Positions 41,001-48,864 of a stretch of 64,000 bases of DNA are shown piece after piece. The stretch covers positions 182,224 through 246,223 of the forward strand of contig NZ_FOWV01000008.1 of assembly GCF_900115545.1 (NCBI RefSeq). The letters run 5' to 3'. The position numbers and the translations under genes were made by a program. The DNA is from Ralstonia sp. NFACC01 (GTDB lineage Bacteria > Pseudomonadota > Gammaproteobacteria > Burkholderiales > Burkholderiaceae). Each line of letters starts with the position of its first letter. The first letter of the stretch is position 1. The notes beneath the pieces were generated by a model. That model had not been told where the DNA came from, made no database searches, and saw only the letters and a list, made by a program, of their open reading frames with translations.

Positions 41001-41623
41001 TCATTCCGGTGGCCGAAGAAAGCGGGCTGATTGTCGAGATCGGCAACTGGGTCTTGACCGAGGCCGCGCAGCAGCGCGCCGAGTGGCACAAACGTGGCCT
41101 GGCCGAGGATCTGACGCTGGCAGTGAATGTCTCGCCGCTGCAGTTCAAGCGCGGCACCGTGCTGCCGACGCTACTCAAGCTCCAGCGCCAATACGGCCTC
41201 GGCTCGGGCTTTCTTGAACTGGAAGTGACTGAGTCGATGCTGATGGAGGGCACCGAGCGCACGATCGAAGACCTCACGGCCATACGCCAGCTTGGGGTGC
41301 GCATTGCCATCGACGACTTCGGCACGGGCTATTCGAGCCTGGCCTATCTGAAGCGCTTGCCGATTGATCTCATCAAGATCGACCGCGCGTTCGTCAAGGA
41401 CATCGACCGCGATTCCAACGATGCCGCCATCTGCACGACGGTCGTGGTGCTTGCGCACAACCTGGGCGTGAAGGTGTGCGCGGAAGGCGTGGAAGATGCC
41501 GCGCAGTCTGCCTTCCTCGCTTCGCACCAATGCGACGTGCTGCAGGGTTATTTCTTCAGCGAGCCGCTGTTGCCCGATGCGGTGACGGCGCTCCTGGAGC
41601 GCGACACGCGCTTCACGCTGTAA
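38075..41623 (+). CDS. Membrane Cache-HAMP-PAS-GGDEF-EAL protein, probable c-di-GMP phosphodiesterase
   Basis: A 1182-residue sensor starting at GTG 38075 (no ATG fits before residue 61). Order: TM helix (residues ~15-35), periplasmic Cache-like domain (~40-280), second TM (~288-308), HAMP (~310-365), three PAS/PAC modules (~370-740), GGDEF (~750-905) and EAL (~925-1175). The cyclase motif is GGDVF (835-839) instead of GGDEF, so this domain is probably inactive or a GTP sensor. The EAL domain keeps EAL (958-960), NVSPLQF, ELEVTESML, DDFGTGYSSL, IKIDRAFV and AEGVED, and should hydrolyse c-di-GMP. No partner gene is visible. Confidence 0.9.
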   Translation: MPKHALFPTTLRGRLLALAAVAALPAIVVAIAGVALYRDRLNDHLAQHLTHETEAAAARVGMVLSNANTLLSVLLADDSALHMEQQECSSFVNRVFHNQTELANLGIIDAHRKLVCTPDTAKLGVDLSDRPYINAIMATGRPSLSTFVIGRASGQAVLISARPMAGSDGAIRGVAYAAVRQSALIAAAVDGMPDAPVYLVDAVGNVLSTHGVLESAQVPAVVHGQLVAAAAQQPGEPLLVDDTDGVRRAYAAMVVPHAAGGHLRIVRGVDATDIVRQQRNVTLAGGGAILLMVGMLLALIQWALRRMVMPRIDALVDAARHYATGDFSARVPEHGGSRDELSLLERTFNEMRAAIQRHDATVHRLTERFQRVARATNDWIFDWDIATGESWANASLHRLLGSDALLSQGDEGTGGGSSRTLTFHQFVHPDDVDAFAQELRAVLNSDRDSWQHVCRVIDANRATRTVEIRASLYRDQNGRAVRVVGGVTDISQRSAIEQELRSSEANLRVAEQIALLGSWRWDVLRDSTTWSSGMYVLTGMPLGAPPAFAQQAQFFTADSYNRLREAASRAVTEGEPYALDLEMIRRDGEHRWVLSRGNIERNDRDEVVALFGTMQDITERRESDEQLRLLRRVVESVPSGITVADAQQPDLPVVYVNPGFERMTGYRAEEVLGRNARFLHSSEPGQPALNEVRAALRDESEIRVLLRNFRKDGHAFLNNFLLSPVRDAKGAVTHYVGIQDDVTEQEMTRARLAQHATIDSLTGLPNRTLLADRVQQSVEMAARQRSRFYVALVNIDRFKVVNDSLGHLLGDEVLRRVAERLRDAADTVDTVARFGGDVFALVISHAGSRGVDFGFDLFAEPVRVEGHEVFVTASIGVAEYPAHGADADSLIRHAEMAMYYAKQNGRNRLEFFAPEMDIGVSYRLNLEHQIRAALEQGQFRLLYQPQIDTKTGRVCGLEALIRWIHPTRGLLPPAAFIPVAEESGLIVEIGNWVLTEAAQQRAEWHKRGLAEDLTLAVNVSPLQFKRGTVLPTLLKLQRQYGLGSGFLELEVTESMLMEGTERTIEDLTAIRQLGVRIAIDDFGTGYSSLAYLKRLPIDLIKIDRAFVKDIDRDSNDAAICTTVVVLAHNLGVKVCAEGVEDAAQSAFLASHQCDVLQGYFFSEPLLPDAVTALLERDTRFTL

Positions 41624-41643
41624 GGCCCGCACCCGCCACGGCG

Positions 41644-43233
41644 CTACGCGCGGAACACCGCGATGGCATGCTTCAGATCTTCCGATTGGCGCGCCAGCAC
41701 CGACGTGGCCGCTGCAGCTTCTTCCACCAGCGTGGCGTTCTGCTGCGTTACCCCATCGAGCTGCGAAACCGACGCGTTGATCTGCGCAATGCCGCTGCTC
41801 TGCTCGCGCGAGCTGGCCGAGATTTCCGACATGAGCTGCGTGACGGTCTGCACTGACTGCACGATCTGCGTCATGGTCGCGCCGGCCTTGTGAACGAGGT
41901 CCACGCCATCGCGCACGGATTGATCGGACGCGCGAATGATCTCCTTGCTCTGCGCTGCGGCCTGGGCGCTGCGTTGCGCGAGGCTGCGCACCTCGCCCGC
42001 GACAACCGCAAAGCCGCGGCCTTCTTCGCCCGCGCGGGCAGCTTCCACAGCCGCGTTGAGCGCAAGGATGTTGGTCTGGAACGCGATGCTCTCGATGGTG
42101 GCGATGATCTCGGTCACACGCTGGCTGTCGGCGCGGATGGCATCCATGGTGTGCACGACGCGCTGCACGACCTGGCCGCCGTCGGCCGCGATCGTGGAGG
42201 CCTCCTCGGCAAGTGCACTGGCCGCACGGGCGTGGTCGGCATTCTGCGAAACCATCGATGTCAGCTCTTCCATGCTTGAAGCGGTTTCTTCCAGCGCGGC
42301 GGCCTGCTGTTCAGTGCGGGCAGAGAGGTCATGGTTGCCGGCCGAAATCTGCAGCGTGCTGTGTGCGACGCTGGCGGCACCGTCCTGGATGTCGCGCACG
42401 ATGGACGACAGGCTCGCGCGCATGGTCGCCATGGCGCGCATGACTTCGCCCAGCTCGTCGTGGGAGCGGGCTTCGACCACGGTGGTCAGATCGCCGGCTG
42501 CCAGGCGTGTGGCCAGCATGGCGGCTTCTTCCAGCGGACGGATGAGCGTGCGCGCAAGCAGCACGCCAGACATCGTCGCCAGCCCGGCGCAACCCACGCC
42601 GGTGAGCCAAAGCCAGTCGCGGCTGAAAACGAGCCACGCTGCGCCATGCAGATCGGCGGCTTCCAGCGCGATGTGCGCCCACAGCGTACCGATCAGGATG
42701 GCTGACGCAATCAGCGTTTGCAGACCGATCACCTTGAAGCGCAGGCTCTCGAGCTGGAGCAGGTTCGCGGCGCGCCGCCAGCCCGTGCGCAGAATGCGGC
42801 CGGCGCGCACGGTGTACGACGTGTCGCCCTCGTTGATGGCGGTGTAGGCACGTTGCGCGCGCGCGATCTGCGCAGGCGTGGCCATCGAACGCACGGACGT
42901 ATAACCGACCACCGCGTTGTTCTGAAACACCGGCGTCACGTTGGCCAGCACCCAATAGAAGCCGCCATCCTTGCGGCGGTTCTTGACGAAGCCACGCCAC
43001 GGCTTGCCGGCTTGCAGGGTTGCCCACAAGTCGGCGAACGCGGCTTCGGGCATGTCAGGGTGGCGCACGAGGTTGTGCGGCGCACCCACCAGTTCCTCCT
43101 GCGAATAGCCGCTGATGCGCACGAACGCTGGGTTGGCGAAGACGATGCGGCCTTTGAGGTCGGTCCGGGAGATGAGGTAGTCCGTCGGGTTGAGGGCGGT
43201 TTCGGCTTGGGTGACCGGCAGATTCTTGCGCAT
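41644..43233 (-). CDS. PAS-containing methyl-accepting chemotaxis protein (Aer-like)
   Basis: A 529-residue receptor. The N-terminal PAS domain (residues ~15-115, [21 protein letters not shown] and [17 protein letters not shown]) has the Aer pattern used to hold FAD and sense redox state. It is followed by two close membrane helices (~165-220), a HAMP region (~215-265) and a methyl-accepting signalling domain with the hairpin core [21 protein letters not shown]. It probably guides energy taxis through CheA/CheW. A perfect FNR-type box lies 118 bp upstream of its start. It converges on the EAL-protein gene. Confidence 0.92.
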   Translation of the reverse strand: MRKNLPVTQAETALNPTDYLISRTDLKGRIVFANPAFVRISGYSQEELVGAPHNLVRHPDMPEAAFADLWATLQAGKPWRGFVKNRRKDGGFYWVLANVTPVFQNNAVVGYTSVRSMATPAQIARAQRAYTAINEGDTSYTVRAGRILRTGWRRAANLLQLESLRFKVIGLQTLIASAILIGTLWAHIALEAADLHGAAWLVFSRDWLWLTGVGCAGLATMSGVLLARTLIRPLEEAAMLATRLAAGDLTTVVEARSHDELGEVMRAMATMRASLSSIVRDIQDGAASVAHSTLQISAGNHDLSARTEQQAAALEETASSMEELTSMVSQNADHARAASALAEEASTIAADGGQVVQRVVHTMDAIRADSQRVTEIIATIESIAFQTNILALNAAVEAARAGEEGRGFAVVAGEVRSLAQRSAQAAAQSKEIIRASDQSVRDGVDLVHKAGATMTQIVQSVQTVTQLMSEISASSREQSSGIAQINASVSQLDGVTQQNATLVEEAAAATSVLARQSEDLKHAIAVFRA

Positions 43234-43350
43234 GGTTGTGCCGCGCTTCGTGGGCGCAGATGGACGGAAGGAGGGGCGCGCGCGAGACGCGCTGTTCTTC
43301 TTTGCATCGGCACACTGGCGACGGGCTAAAGGTGATGCGTGCGCCCGCAG

Positions 43351-43364
43351 TTGATCTCGATCAA
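43351..43364. promoter_or_regulatory. FNR/ANR-type box
   Basis: TTGATCTCGATCAA is a perfect match to TTGAT-N4-ATCAA. It sits in the 214-bp gap between the Aer-like receptor (minus) and a small gene (plus), 118 bp and 84 bp from their starts. Which promoter it serves is not clear because neither side has a good -10 at the standard -41.5 spacing. Confidence 0.75.
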
Positions 43365-43447
43365 ATCACAAGGCCCTCATAGACAGGCATGGCCGTTGCT
43401 ACTTGGCTGGCAATGCGCTGTTCAGGCGCTGCAGACGGAGGAACGAG

Positions 43448-43699
43448 GTGCACAAGATCTGTGGAGACGTTGAGATCGTCCCGCGTGTGGTGCCCGCCGG
43501 CGGGCGGGGCTGGGAGGCGCGTGTCGAGGTGGTGTTCCGCGGCGCGGAAGGGCAATCGTTGTCTGGCTCGCAACCGGTGCGACCCGGATGCACGTTTGGC
43601 TCCCCGCGCGAAGCGATGGACGCGGCGCTGCTTTACGGGCAGCGCCTGCTGCGCGATTGGGTGCGGGGTGCCACGCCTAGTGCGGAGATCGCCACCTGA
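43448..43699 (+). CDS. Small conserved protein of the DUF6566 type
   Basis: An 83-residue cytoplasmic protein of unknown function from a GTG start; GGAGGAACGAG just upstream supports this choice over the ATG at 43403. The pattern FGSPREAMDAALLYGQRLLRDW in the C-terminal half is one I recognise from small Ralstonia/Burkholderia proteins (DUF6566-like). It lies just downstream of the FNR-type box, so oxygen-responsive expression is possible. Confidence 0.65.
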   Translation: MHKICGDVEIVPRVVPAGGRGWEARVEVVFRGAEGQSLSGSQPVRPGCTFGSPREAMDAALLYGQRLLRDWVRGATPSAEIAT

Positions 43700-43712
43700 G
43701 GCGACTCGAAGA

Positions 43713-44504
43713 TCAACGCGCCTCGGCCGCCTTGCGTTCTTCGCGCGAGAGCCCTGCCGTCCAGTAGCCCTTGGCATCGATGGCGTCGCGGGGCACCGCC
43801 CAGGCACCTTCGAGCAGGGTACGGACCTGCTTGAGCAATGACGCCTCGCCGGCCAGGAACACCTGTGGCGTGCCGGTCGGCATGGGCTGGGCACTCAGTG
43901 CGCCGACCATCATGGCGCCGGCGTGCGCCGTATCGCTCTCCACCCAATGAATGCTGCGGCTGCGCGGGTGCGCGGCCAAGGCACCTTCCAGGGGCAGTCT
44001 GGCGCGGGCGTCGCCAATGGCGATATAGGTCAGCACCTGCGCGTGCGTGGGCAGGGTTTCGAGAATCGCGAAGATGGCGGGCAACGCCGTTTCATCGCCA
44101 ATGAGCAGTGTCCACGGTGCAGCTGGGTCGGCACGGAAGCCGCGCTTGGGGCCCGCAAATTCCACTTCATCGCCGGGGGCGGCGTGTTCGAGCCAGCGTG
44201 CGGCAGGGCCGTGCTGCGCGGCGGGTGTTTCGTCGTGCACGACAAAATCGATTTCGAGTTCATCACGCTCCGCGTGATAGCGGCGGATGGTGTAAGCGCG
44301 CCCCAGCGTGCGGCCGGAGCCTGCGGCATCGTGCGGAAACATCAGCTTGATGGCGGCGCCGGGGGCAGCACCCGCCAGATCAGAGAGATCTGCCGCGGCT
44401 ACGCCGGTAAATACCACGCGGCGCATGCGCGGGGACAGCGTATGGATGGCGCGCACACGCACGCGGCGTGTGGCGGGTTTGACAGAACTGAGCAGCTGCG
44501 ACAT
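43713..44504 (-). CDS. Siderophore-interacting FAD protein / ferric-chelate reductase (YqjH-like)
   Basis: A 263-residue SIP-family flavoprotein with a ferredoxin-reductase-like FAD domain (RRVVFTG then GRAYTIRRYH, the FAD-binding motif) and a C-terminal NAD(P)H domain (LLIGDETALPAIFAILE). Such proteins (ViuB, YqjH) release iron from ferric siderophores by reduction in the cytoplasm. ATG 44504 has AAGG just upstream; an alternative ATG is at 44534. The gene directly upstream encodes a His-rich PadR regulator like E. coli YqjI, which represses yqjH, so this is a yqjI-yqjH-type pair. Confidence 0.88.
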   Translation of the reverse strand: MSQLLSSVKPATRRVRVRAIHTLSPRMRRVVFTGVAAADLSDLAGAAPGAAIKLMFPHDAAGSGRTLGRAYTIRRYHAERDELEIDFVVHDETPAAQHGPAARWLEHAAPGDEVEFAGPKRGFRADPAAPWTLLIGDETALPAIFAILETLPTHAQVLTYIAIGDARARLPLEGALAAHPRSRSIHWVESDTAHAGAMMVGALSAQPMPTGTPQVFLAGEASLLKQVRTLLEGAWAVPRDAIDAKGYWTAGLSREERKAAEAR

Positions 44505-44628
44505 GAGACCTTGTGTGCGATTGAAGGCAAACATAGATGGCTGCGAAATGGACCGAGACTGCGACCCGGGGATCGAGGCGGTGGCCCGGGCGATGAAACA
44601 TCCCCGGGGCGGCTGAACGGATGCTGCT

Positions 44629-44656
44629 GCTTACCGCTTACCGCTTACCGCTTACC
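44629..44656. repeat. Tandem heptanucleotide repeat across the PadR stop codon
   Basis: Four perfect copies of GCTTACC. The minus-strand stop codon TAA of the PadR gene is read from within the last copy, so gain or loss of units downstream of the stop would not change the protein. Confidence 0.85.
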
Positions 44657-45317
44657 GCTCGCCGGTAATTTCTTTCAAAGCACGTAGCAGGATGTCTGCC
44701 ACGCGCTGCTGTTCTTCGCGCGAGGCGAAGCGTTTTTCCATGAGGGCGAACTTCAGGCGCCAGCGCGCGGTACGCAGCGGGTCGTGTCCCGTGTCAGTCC
44801 ATTCGGCGGCGTTGTCGGTTTCGCGGTCGAAGGCCATGGCTTCGTTCATGCGCTTCACGCGCTCGCCCATGGCGCGCAGTTGCGCGAGGATGGCATCGGC
44901 GCTGTGCTGGCGTTCGGCCAGCCATGTTTCGCCGTCGGGGGTGATGCCGTAGCGCTTCTTGTTGCCTTCGACCGTGACAGAAGCAAAACCGTGGTCTTCC
45001 AGATACGACAGCGCCGGGTACACCATGCCCGGGCTTGGCGTGTAGAAGCCGAGCGAATGCTCTTCCACCGCCTTGATCAATTCATAGCCGTGGCGGGGCG
45101 TGCCCTTGAGCATCGCCAGTAGCACGAGCTGCAGGTCGGCCGAGCTGAGCCGGCGGCCGCGCCACGGGCTGCCGCCTTCGTCATCACCTTCGCCGTAGCC
45201 GCCGGGGCCGCCAAAGCCGCCCATGCCTCGCCCGAAACCGTGTCCGCCATGGCCGTGGCGGCCCATCATGAAGTGCTTTTCGATCCACATTTTGTGGTGG
45301 TGTCCGAACCAACCGCG
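44652..45317 (-). CDS. PadR-family regulator with His/Gly-rich N terminus (YqjI-like)
   Basis: A 221-residue regulator. Residues ~1-45 are rich in His, Gly and Met (GHHHK, GRHGHGGHGFGRG), a probable metal-binding tail. A PadR winged helix follows (residues ~55-135: DLQLVLLAMLKGTPRHGYELIKAVEE and MVYPALSYLEDHG), then a helical dimer domain. E. coli YqjI has the same design, binds nickel and represses yqjH; the SIP reductase gene downstream is the YqjH counterpart. ATG 45317 has AGGAG 7 bp upstream; the in-frame ATG codons further upstream fit less well. Confidence 0.88.
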   Translation of the reverse strand, partial: RGWFGHHHKMWIEKHFMMGRHGHGGHGFGRGMGGFGGPGGYGEGDDEGGSPWRGRRLSSADLQLVLLAMLKGTPRHGYELIKAVEEHSLGFYTPSPGMVYPALSYLEDHGFASVTVEGNKKRYGITPDGETWLAERQHSADAILAQLRAMGERVKRMNEAMAFDRETDNAAEWTDTGHDPLRTARWRLKFALMEKRFASREEQQRVADILLRALKEITGER

Positions 45318-45350
45318 CATTGCCATTCTCCTGAAGAACATCATCAGATA

Positions 45351-45362
45351 TATCTTAAGATA
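45351..45362. promoter_or_regulatory. Palindromic operator candidate of the PadR gene
   Basis: TATCTTAAGATA is a perfect 12-bp palindrome set in ATAT/ACAT flanks, 34 bp upstream of the chosen PadR start. PadR proteins usually bind such A+T-rich palindromes in their own promoter, so autorepression is likely. Confidence 0.6.
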
Positions 45363-45424
45363 CATCGCATGATAGTGACGGTCGTCCAGAAGTCAAGGGC
45401 AGCGGAGGAAAAATAGTGCGAGGG

Positions 45425-45943
45425 TTACGGAGAAGTTTTGTTGCTACCGAGCTTGGCGACATGCACAAGCCAGCGCCGCACGACCTCTTCCTCCTCGGGT
45501 GAGAACCCCTCCAGCAAGTCCTGCTCAATGCCGCCCGAGCGTTCCCGGCACGCGGAAAGCAGGGTGGCCCCCTCCACAGTGACGTCGATATGCTGGATTC
45601 GGCCGTGCACCGCGTGGGGCCGGCGGGTGATGGCGCCGCTGCGCTCCAGGTTGGTGACGATCACGCTCACCGTCTGGGGCGTCAGCAGGGTCAGTCGGGC
45701 GAGGTCGGCGTTCGAGATGCCGGGGTAGGCGCGGAGCATCGTGAGCACGAGGAATTGCGGGAGCGTGACGCCTACGTCGGCCATAGCGCGCTCCATGCGC
45801 AGCCGCTGGGCGGCGTTGGCCTGGCGCAGCAGGTAGCCAAGATAGCCTTCCTCACCGCGCTTGCCCTGGCCGGGCTCGGGGATGGAGGGCGAGTTGCGTG
45901 TCGTGTCGTTTTCCTTGCTGGCGGCAGGGGTGCGCTTGCTCAT
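45425..45943 (-). CDS. MarR-family transcriptional regulator
   Basis: A 172-residue protein with a flexible polar N terminus (~25 residues) and a MarR winged helix (residues ~45-140: LTMLRAYPGISNADLARLTLLTPQTVSVIVTNLERSGAI). It faces the AhpD-like/GNAT/azoreductase operon across 77 bp that contain paired TTCGAA repeats, the likely operator. MarR proteins near oxidoreductases commonly respond to quinones, phenolics or peroxides. No conserved OhrR-type N-terminal cysteine is evident. Confidence 0.9.
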   Translation of the reverse strand: MSKRTPAASKENDTTRNSPSIPEPGQGKRGEEGYLGYLLRQANAAQRLRMERAMADVGVTLPQFLVLTMLRAYPGISNADLARLTLLTPQTVSVIVTNLERSGAITRRPHAVHGRIQHIDVTVEGATLLSACRERSGGIEQDLLEGFSPEEEEVVRRWLVHVAKLGSNKTSP

Positions 45944-45952
45944 AATGTCAGA

Positions 45953-45973
45953 GTTCGAATATGATGTTCGAAC
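45953..45973. promoter_or_regulatory. Probable MarR operator
   Basis: GTTCGAAT and GTTCGAAC, each nearly palindromic, are separated by 5 bp (a 13-bp repeat distance). They lie 10 bp upstream of the MarR start and within the promoter of the divergent operon, an ideal place to control both. Confidence 0.65.
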
Positions 45974-46020
45974 GCTGATATTACCACTCCTCCAACCCGG
46001 ACCTTCAGCAGGAGCCAGAC

Positions 46021-46518
46021 ATGGAAGATCTCTCCCCTCGTATGGATTACTCGGAATTTGTCGACACCGCCGTCGGCGTGGCGCCCGCGCTCCAGGCGCT
46101 CGGCAAGGCGGTGGATGCCTCAGGGCTGGAAAAGCCGCTGACCGAACTCGTCAAGCTGCGCGCGTCGCAAATCAACGGCTGCGCGTTTTGCGTGCAATTC
46201 CACCTGAATCTGGCGCGGAAGCTGCGCATGGCGCCCGCCAAGCTCGATCTGGTGGCGGTCTGGCGCGACACGCCGGCGGTTTTTTCGCCGCGCGAGCGTG
46301 CCGCGCTGGCCTGGACGGAAGCGCTGACCACCCTGGCCCGCGCCGCCGACCACGGCGTGGAAGATCACGAATACAACGCCGTGCTTGAGCATTTTTCCCG
46401 GACGGAAGTCGCCTTCCTCACGGCCGCTGTCGCCAACATCCAGGCGTGGAACCGTATTGCCGTGGCGATGCGCTTTGCGCCGCAGGTGCCGGCCGCCCTG
46501 GCACCGGAGGGCGCATGA
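46021..46518 (+). CDS. Carboxymuconolactone decarboxylase/AhpD-like protein
   Basis: A 165-residue helical protein with the AhpD-type redox site CAFCVQFH (Cys54, Cys57, His61). This group includes alkylhydroperoxidase-like enzymes that reduce peroxides or act on quinone-like substrates. AGGAG lies 8 bp before the ATG. It starts a three-gene operon with 4-bp overlaps, controlled probably by the divergent MarR protein; the association with an azoreductase/quinone reductase suggests defence against electrophiles or oxidants. Confidence 0.88.
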   Translation: MEDLSPRMDYSEFVDTAVGVAPALQALGKAVDASGLEKPLTELVKLRASQINGCAFCVQFHLNLARKLRMAPAKLDLVAVWRDTPAVFSPRERAALAWTEALTTLARAADHGVEDHEYNAVLEHFSRTEVAFLTAAVANIQAWNRIAVAMRFAPQVPAALAPEGA

Positions 46519-46964
46519 CCATGGACGCCATCCGCCCCATCGAAGACGAGGCCGCGTTGCGTGCGTGCTTTCCCGTCATGCACCAACTGCGGCCGCATCT
46601 TGCCGACGCCGACGAGCTGGCTGCGCGCTGGCGCCGGCAGGTCGAAGACGGCTATCGCCTCATCGCTGTCTGGCGCGAGGGCGTGCCGGTCGCGCTGGCG
46701 GGGTATCGGCAGCAGGAGAACCTCGTCTACGGGCCGTTCCTGTATGTCGACGATCTGGTGACCGATGCCAACCTGCGCAGCAGCGGCCTCGGCAACGTGC
46801 TGATGGACCACCTCAAGGCTGAAGCCGAGCGTCTGGGCTGTGCAAGGCTGGTGCTCGACACGCCGCTGTCCAACGTGCTCGGCCACCGCTTCTACTATCG
46901 CAACGGGCTGCTTGCAGGCGCCTTGCGCTTTGGCATGAACACGCGACCTGGAGGTGCCCGATGA
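46515..46964 (+). CDS. GNAT-family N-acetyltransferase
   Basis: A 149-residue acetyl-CoA-dependent transferase. The acetyl-CoA site is in VDDLVTDANLRSSGLGNVL (motif A, RxxGxG/A-like), with motif B at SNVLGHRFYYRNG. The ATG overlaps the preceding stop (ATGA) and has GGAGGG upstream, so it is translationally coupled to the AhpD-like gene. The acceptor substrate is unknown; membership in a MarR-controlled operon suggests detoxification of an amine-bearing compound. Confidence 0.85.
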   Translation: MTMDAIRPIEDEAALRACFPVMHQLRPHLADADELAARWRRQVEDGYRLIAVWREGVPVALAGYRQQENLVYGPFLYVDDLVTDANLRSSGLGNVLMDHLKAEAERLGCARLVLDTPLSNVLGHRFYYRNGLLAGALRFGMNTRPGGAR

Positions 46965-47587
46965 CAACACTGCTGCACGTGGCCGTGAGCCCGCGTGATG
47001 ATCGTTCGCACAGCCGGCGTGGCGCGCAATTGGTCATTGCACAATTGGCCGAAGCCGCGGGTGACGTGCGCATCATCGAGCGCGACCTGGCGGCCACGCC
47101 GCTGCCGCATCCCGATGCCGGCTTTGTCGAGGCCAGCCTCATGCCCGATGCCGACCGCACCGCGGCGCACCGCGCTCAGCTTGCACTGTCGGAAACGCTG
47201 ATCGGCGAACTGGAAGCGGCGGATGCCGTGTTGATCTCCACGCCGGTGCATAACTACACAGTGCCGTCAGCGTTGAAAGCGTGGATCGACTTGGTGGTGC
47301 GGCCCGAACGCACGTTCCGGCGCACGCCGACGGGCAAGGTGGGCATGCTGACCGATCGCTCGGTACTGGTGGTGTCTGCATCCGGCGGCAATTTTGATGG
47401 TGCCCACGCGCAGACCGATTTTCTGATGCCGTATCTGCGTTATGTGTTTGCCACGGTGGGCATCCATCAGGTGGAAGGCATCCGCTTGCAGCACACGGCA
47501 CGCGGGGCCGATTCCGCCGCGCGGGCCTTGGAGAGCTTTCGACAGGAACTGGCTGCGCGGATGCTGCTCATGCCGCTGGTGGCTTGA
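46961..47587 (+). CDS. azoR: FMN-dependent NADH-azoreductase / quinone reductase
   Basis: A 208-residue flavodoxin-fold protein. The FMN phosphate loop is in SPRDDRSHSRRGAQ, and TPVHNYTVPSALKAWIDLV and VVSASGGNF match the AzoR FMN-contact segments. It reduces quinones and azo dyes by two electrons using NADH. It overlaps the GNAT gene by 4 bp and ends the operon. AzoR homologues are commonly induced by electrophiles and thiol stress, in line with a MarR switch. Confidence 0.87.
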   Translation: MTTLLHVAVSPRDDRSHSRRGAQLVIAQLAEAAGDVRIIERDLAATPLPHPDAGFVEASLMPDADRTAAHRAQLALSETLIGELEAADAVLISTPVHNYTVPSALKAWIDLVVRPERTFRRTPTGKVGMLTDRSVLVVSASGGNFDGAHAQTDFLMPYLRYVFATVGIHQVEGIRLQHTARGADSAARALESFRQELAARMLLMPLVA

Positions 47588-47656
47588 GGGTTGTCGCACG
47601 AAACAAAAAGCGTGGCTTGCCTGTGGCGCCAGGGCTGCCACTTGCCATCACGCGTG

Positions 47657-48304
47657 TCAGTGCACCGCACCGCCGGTCACCTTGAGATCTGCCTGCGTGG
47701 CCAGTGCCGTATGCACCGCCAGACGTATCCCTTTGATCTGGGTATCGATCGACAGGCTCGGCCGGCCCGCATGGCGGGCCGCCAACTCGGGCGTCGTCGG
47801 CACGTGAATGAAGCCGCCGCGCACGTGCGGCGCACGCGTGGCAATGTGGTGCATCAAGCCGTAGAACAGGTGATTGCAGTTGTACGTGCCAGCACTCTGC
47901 GACACGCCCGCCGGCACGCCGGCCTCGCGCAGCGTTTGCACGATCGCTTTGATCGGTAGCGTAGAGAAATACGCCGCCGGCCCGTCGGTCACCACGGGCG
48001 TATCAACGGGCTGATTGCCCGCGTTGTCCGGAATGCGGGCGTCGATCACGTTGATGGCCACGCGCTCCACCGAAATCTCTGTTCGGCCCGTGGCCAACCC
48101 GAGCGCGAGTACGAGGGTGGGCGATGTGTCCTCGATTGCCTCCACCAGCCTCTCGTTGGCAACACCAAACACGCACGGCAACTGCCGCGCCACAATGACA
48201 GCGCCATCCACCTGCGTGCCGTCGAGCGCCTGCGCGATGTCCCACGATGGGTTGGTCGGGTCGGATTCAAACGGCTCGATACCGGTGATGAGAACGGTGG
48301 TCAT
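47657..48304 (-). CDS. pcp: Pyroglutamyl peptidase I
   Basis: A 215-residue cytoplasmic cysteine peptidase (family C15) that removes N-terminal pyroglutamate from peptides. The catalytic triad sits at canonical positions: Glu80 ([13 protein letters not shown]), Cys143 ([12 protein letters not shown]) and His167 (GGFIHVP). It is the next gene downstream of a MarR regulator on the same strand, with a CAACAAATA motif present before both genes. It converges on azoR across 69 bp with no strong terminator seen. Confidence 0.95.
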   Translation of the reverse strand: MTTVLITGIEPFESDPTNPSWDIAQALDGTQVDGAVIVARQLPCVFGVANERLVEAIEDTSPTLVLALGLATGRTEISVERVAINVIDARIPDNAGNQPVDTPVVTDGPAAYFSTLPIKAIVQTLREAGVPAGVSQSAGTYNCNHLFYGLMHHIATRAPHVRGGFIHVPTTPELAARHAGRPSLSIDTQIKGIRLAVHTALATQADLKVTGGAVH

Positions 48305-48336
48305 GCGGGCGCCCCTTGGATATATGAGTAGTGATG

Positions 48337-48349
48337 CAACTATTTGTTG
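48337..48349. promoter_or_regulatory. Inverted repeat upstream of pcp
   Basis: CAAC-TATTT-GTTG lies about 33 bp upstream of the pcp start. Its minus-strand 9-mer CAACAAATA also occurs at 48837-48845, about 34 bp upstream of the adjacent MarR gene. It may be that regulator's operator. Confidence 0.4.
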
Positions 48350-48383
48350 ATCAAAAAAGGCCGCAGATGCAGCCTCGGTTGCC

Positions 48384-48803
48384 TTACGTGTTCAATGCGC
48401 CGCGAACGCTGCGGATAGCCTGCACCGTATCGTCGAACGCGGCGGCGCCGACATGTTCGCGCACGCGCCGTGCCACTCTGGCGCTCGCAGCCTGCAACGC
48501 GGCCTCCAGTTCGCGCGCGGCATCCGTGGGGAAGAGGTTCGATTCGCGGCCGTCCTCTGCGGAGGCTTGGCGTTCCGCCAGACCTTTGGCAATCAAGCCA
48601 TCGACAAGACGCGTGGCGGTGGGCCGGGCAATCCCAAGCACCTCGGCCAGTTCGCGGTTGCGCACACCGGGCCGCTTGAGCACCACGCGCAGCACAAAGC
48701 CTTGCGGCGGCGTCAGGCCGAACGGCACATACGCGGCTGTCCATTCGCGCTCGACGGAGCGCGCCAGTGCGGTGGTGTTGAAGTACAGGCAATGATCAAA
48801 CAT
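48384..48803 (-). CDS. MarR-family transcriptional regulator
   Basis: A 139-residue protein with a MarR winged helix (residues ~30-100: [39 protein letters not shown]) and helical dimer ends. ATG 48803 is used; a GTG 18 bp upstream is an alternative, and neither has a clear ribosome site. It lies 79 bp upstream of pcp on the same strand, and the shared CAACAAATA motif suggests it regulates both itself and pcp. Confidence 0.87.
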   Translation of the reverse strand: MFDHCLYFNTTALARSVEREWTAAYVPFGLTPPQGFVLRVVLKRPGVRNRELAEVLGIARPTATRLVDGLIAKGLAERQASAEDGRESNLFPTDAARELEAALQAASARVARRVREHVGAAAFDDTVQAIRSVRGALNT

Positions 48804-48864
48804 GTGCGGCAGTCTAGCCACGCATCGTTAGCTATGCAACAAATATTTCCATCCGACGATCTGC

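Noticed and set aside
44629..44656. Short tandem repeat considered as a CRISPR remnant
   Set aside because: The units are 7 bp with no spacers and no cas genes are present anywhere in the window.
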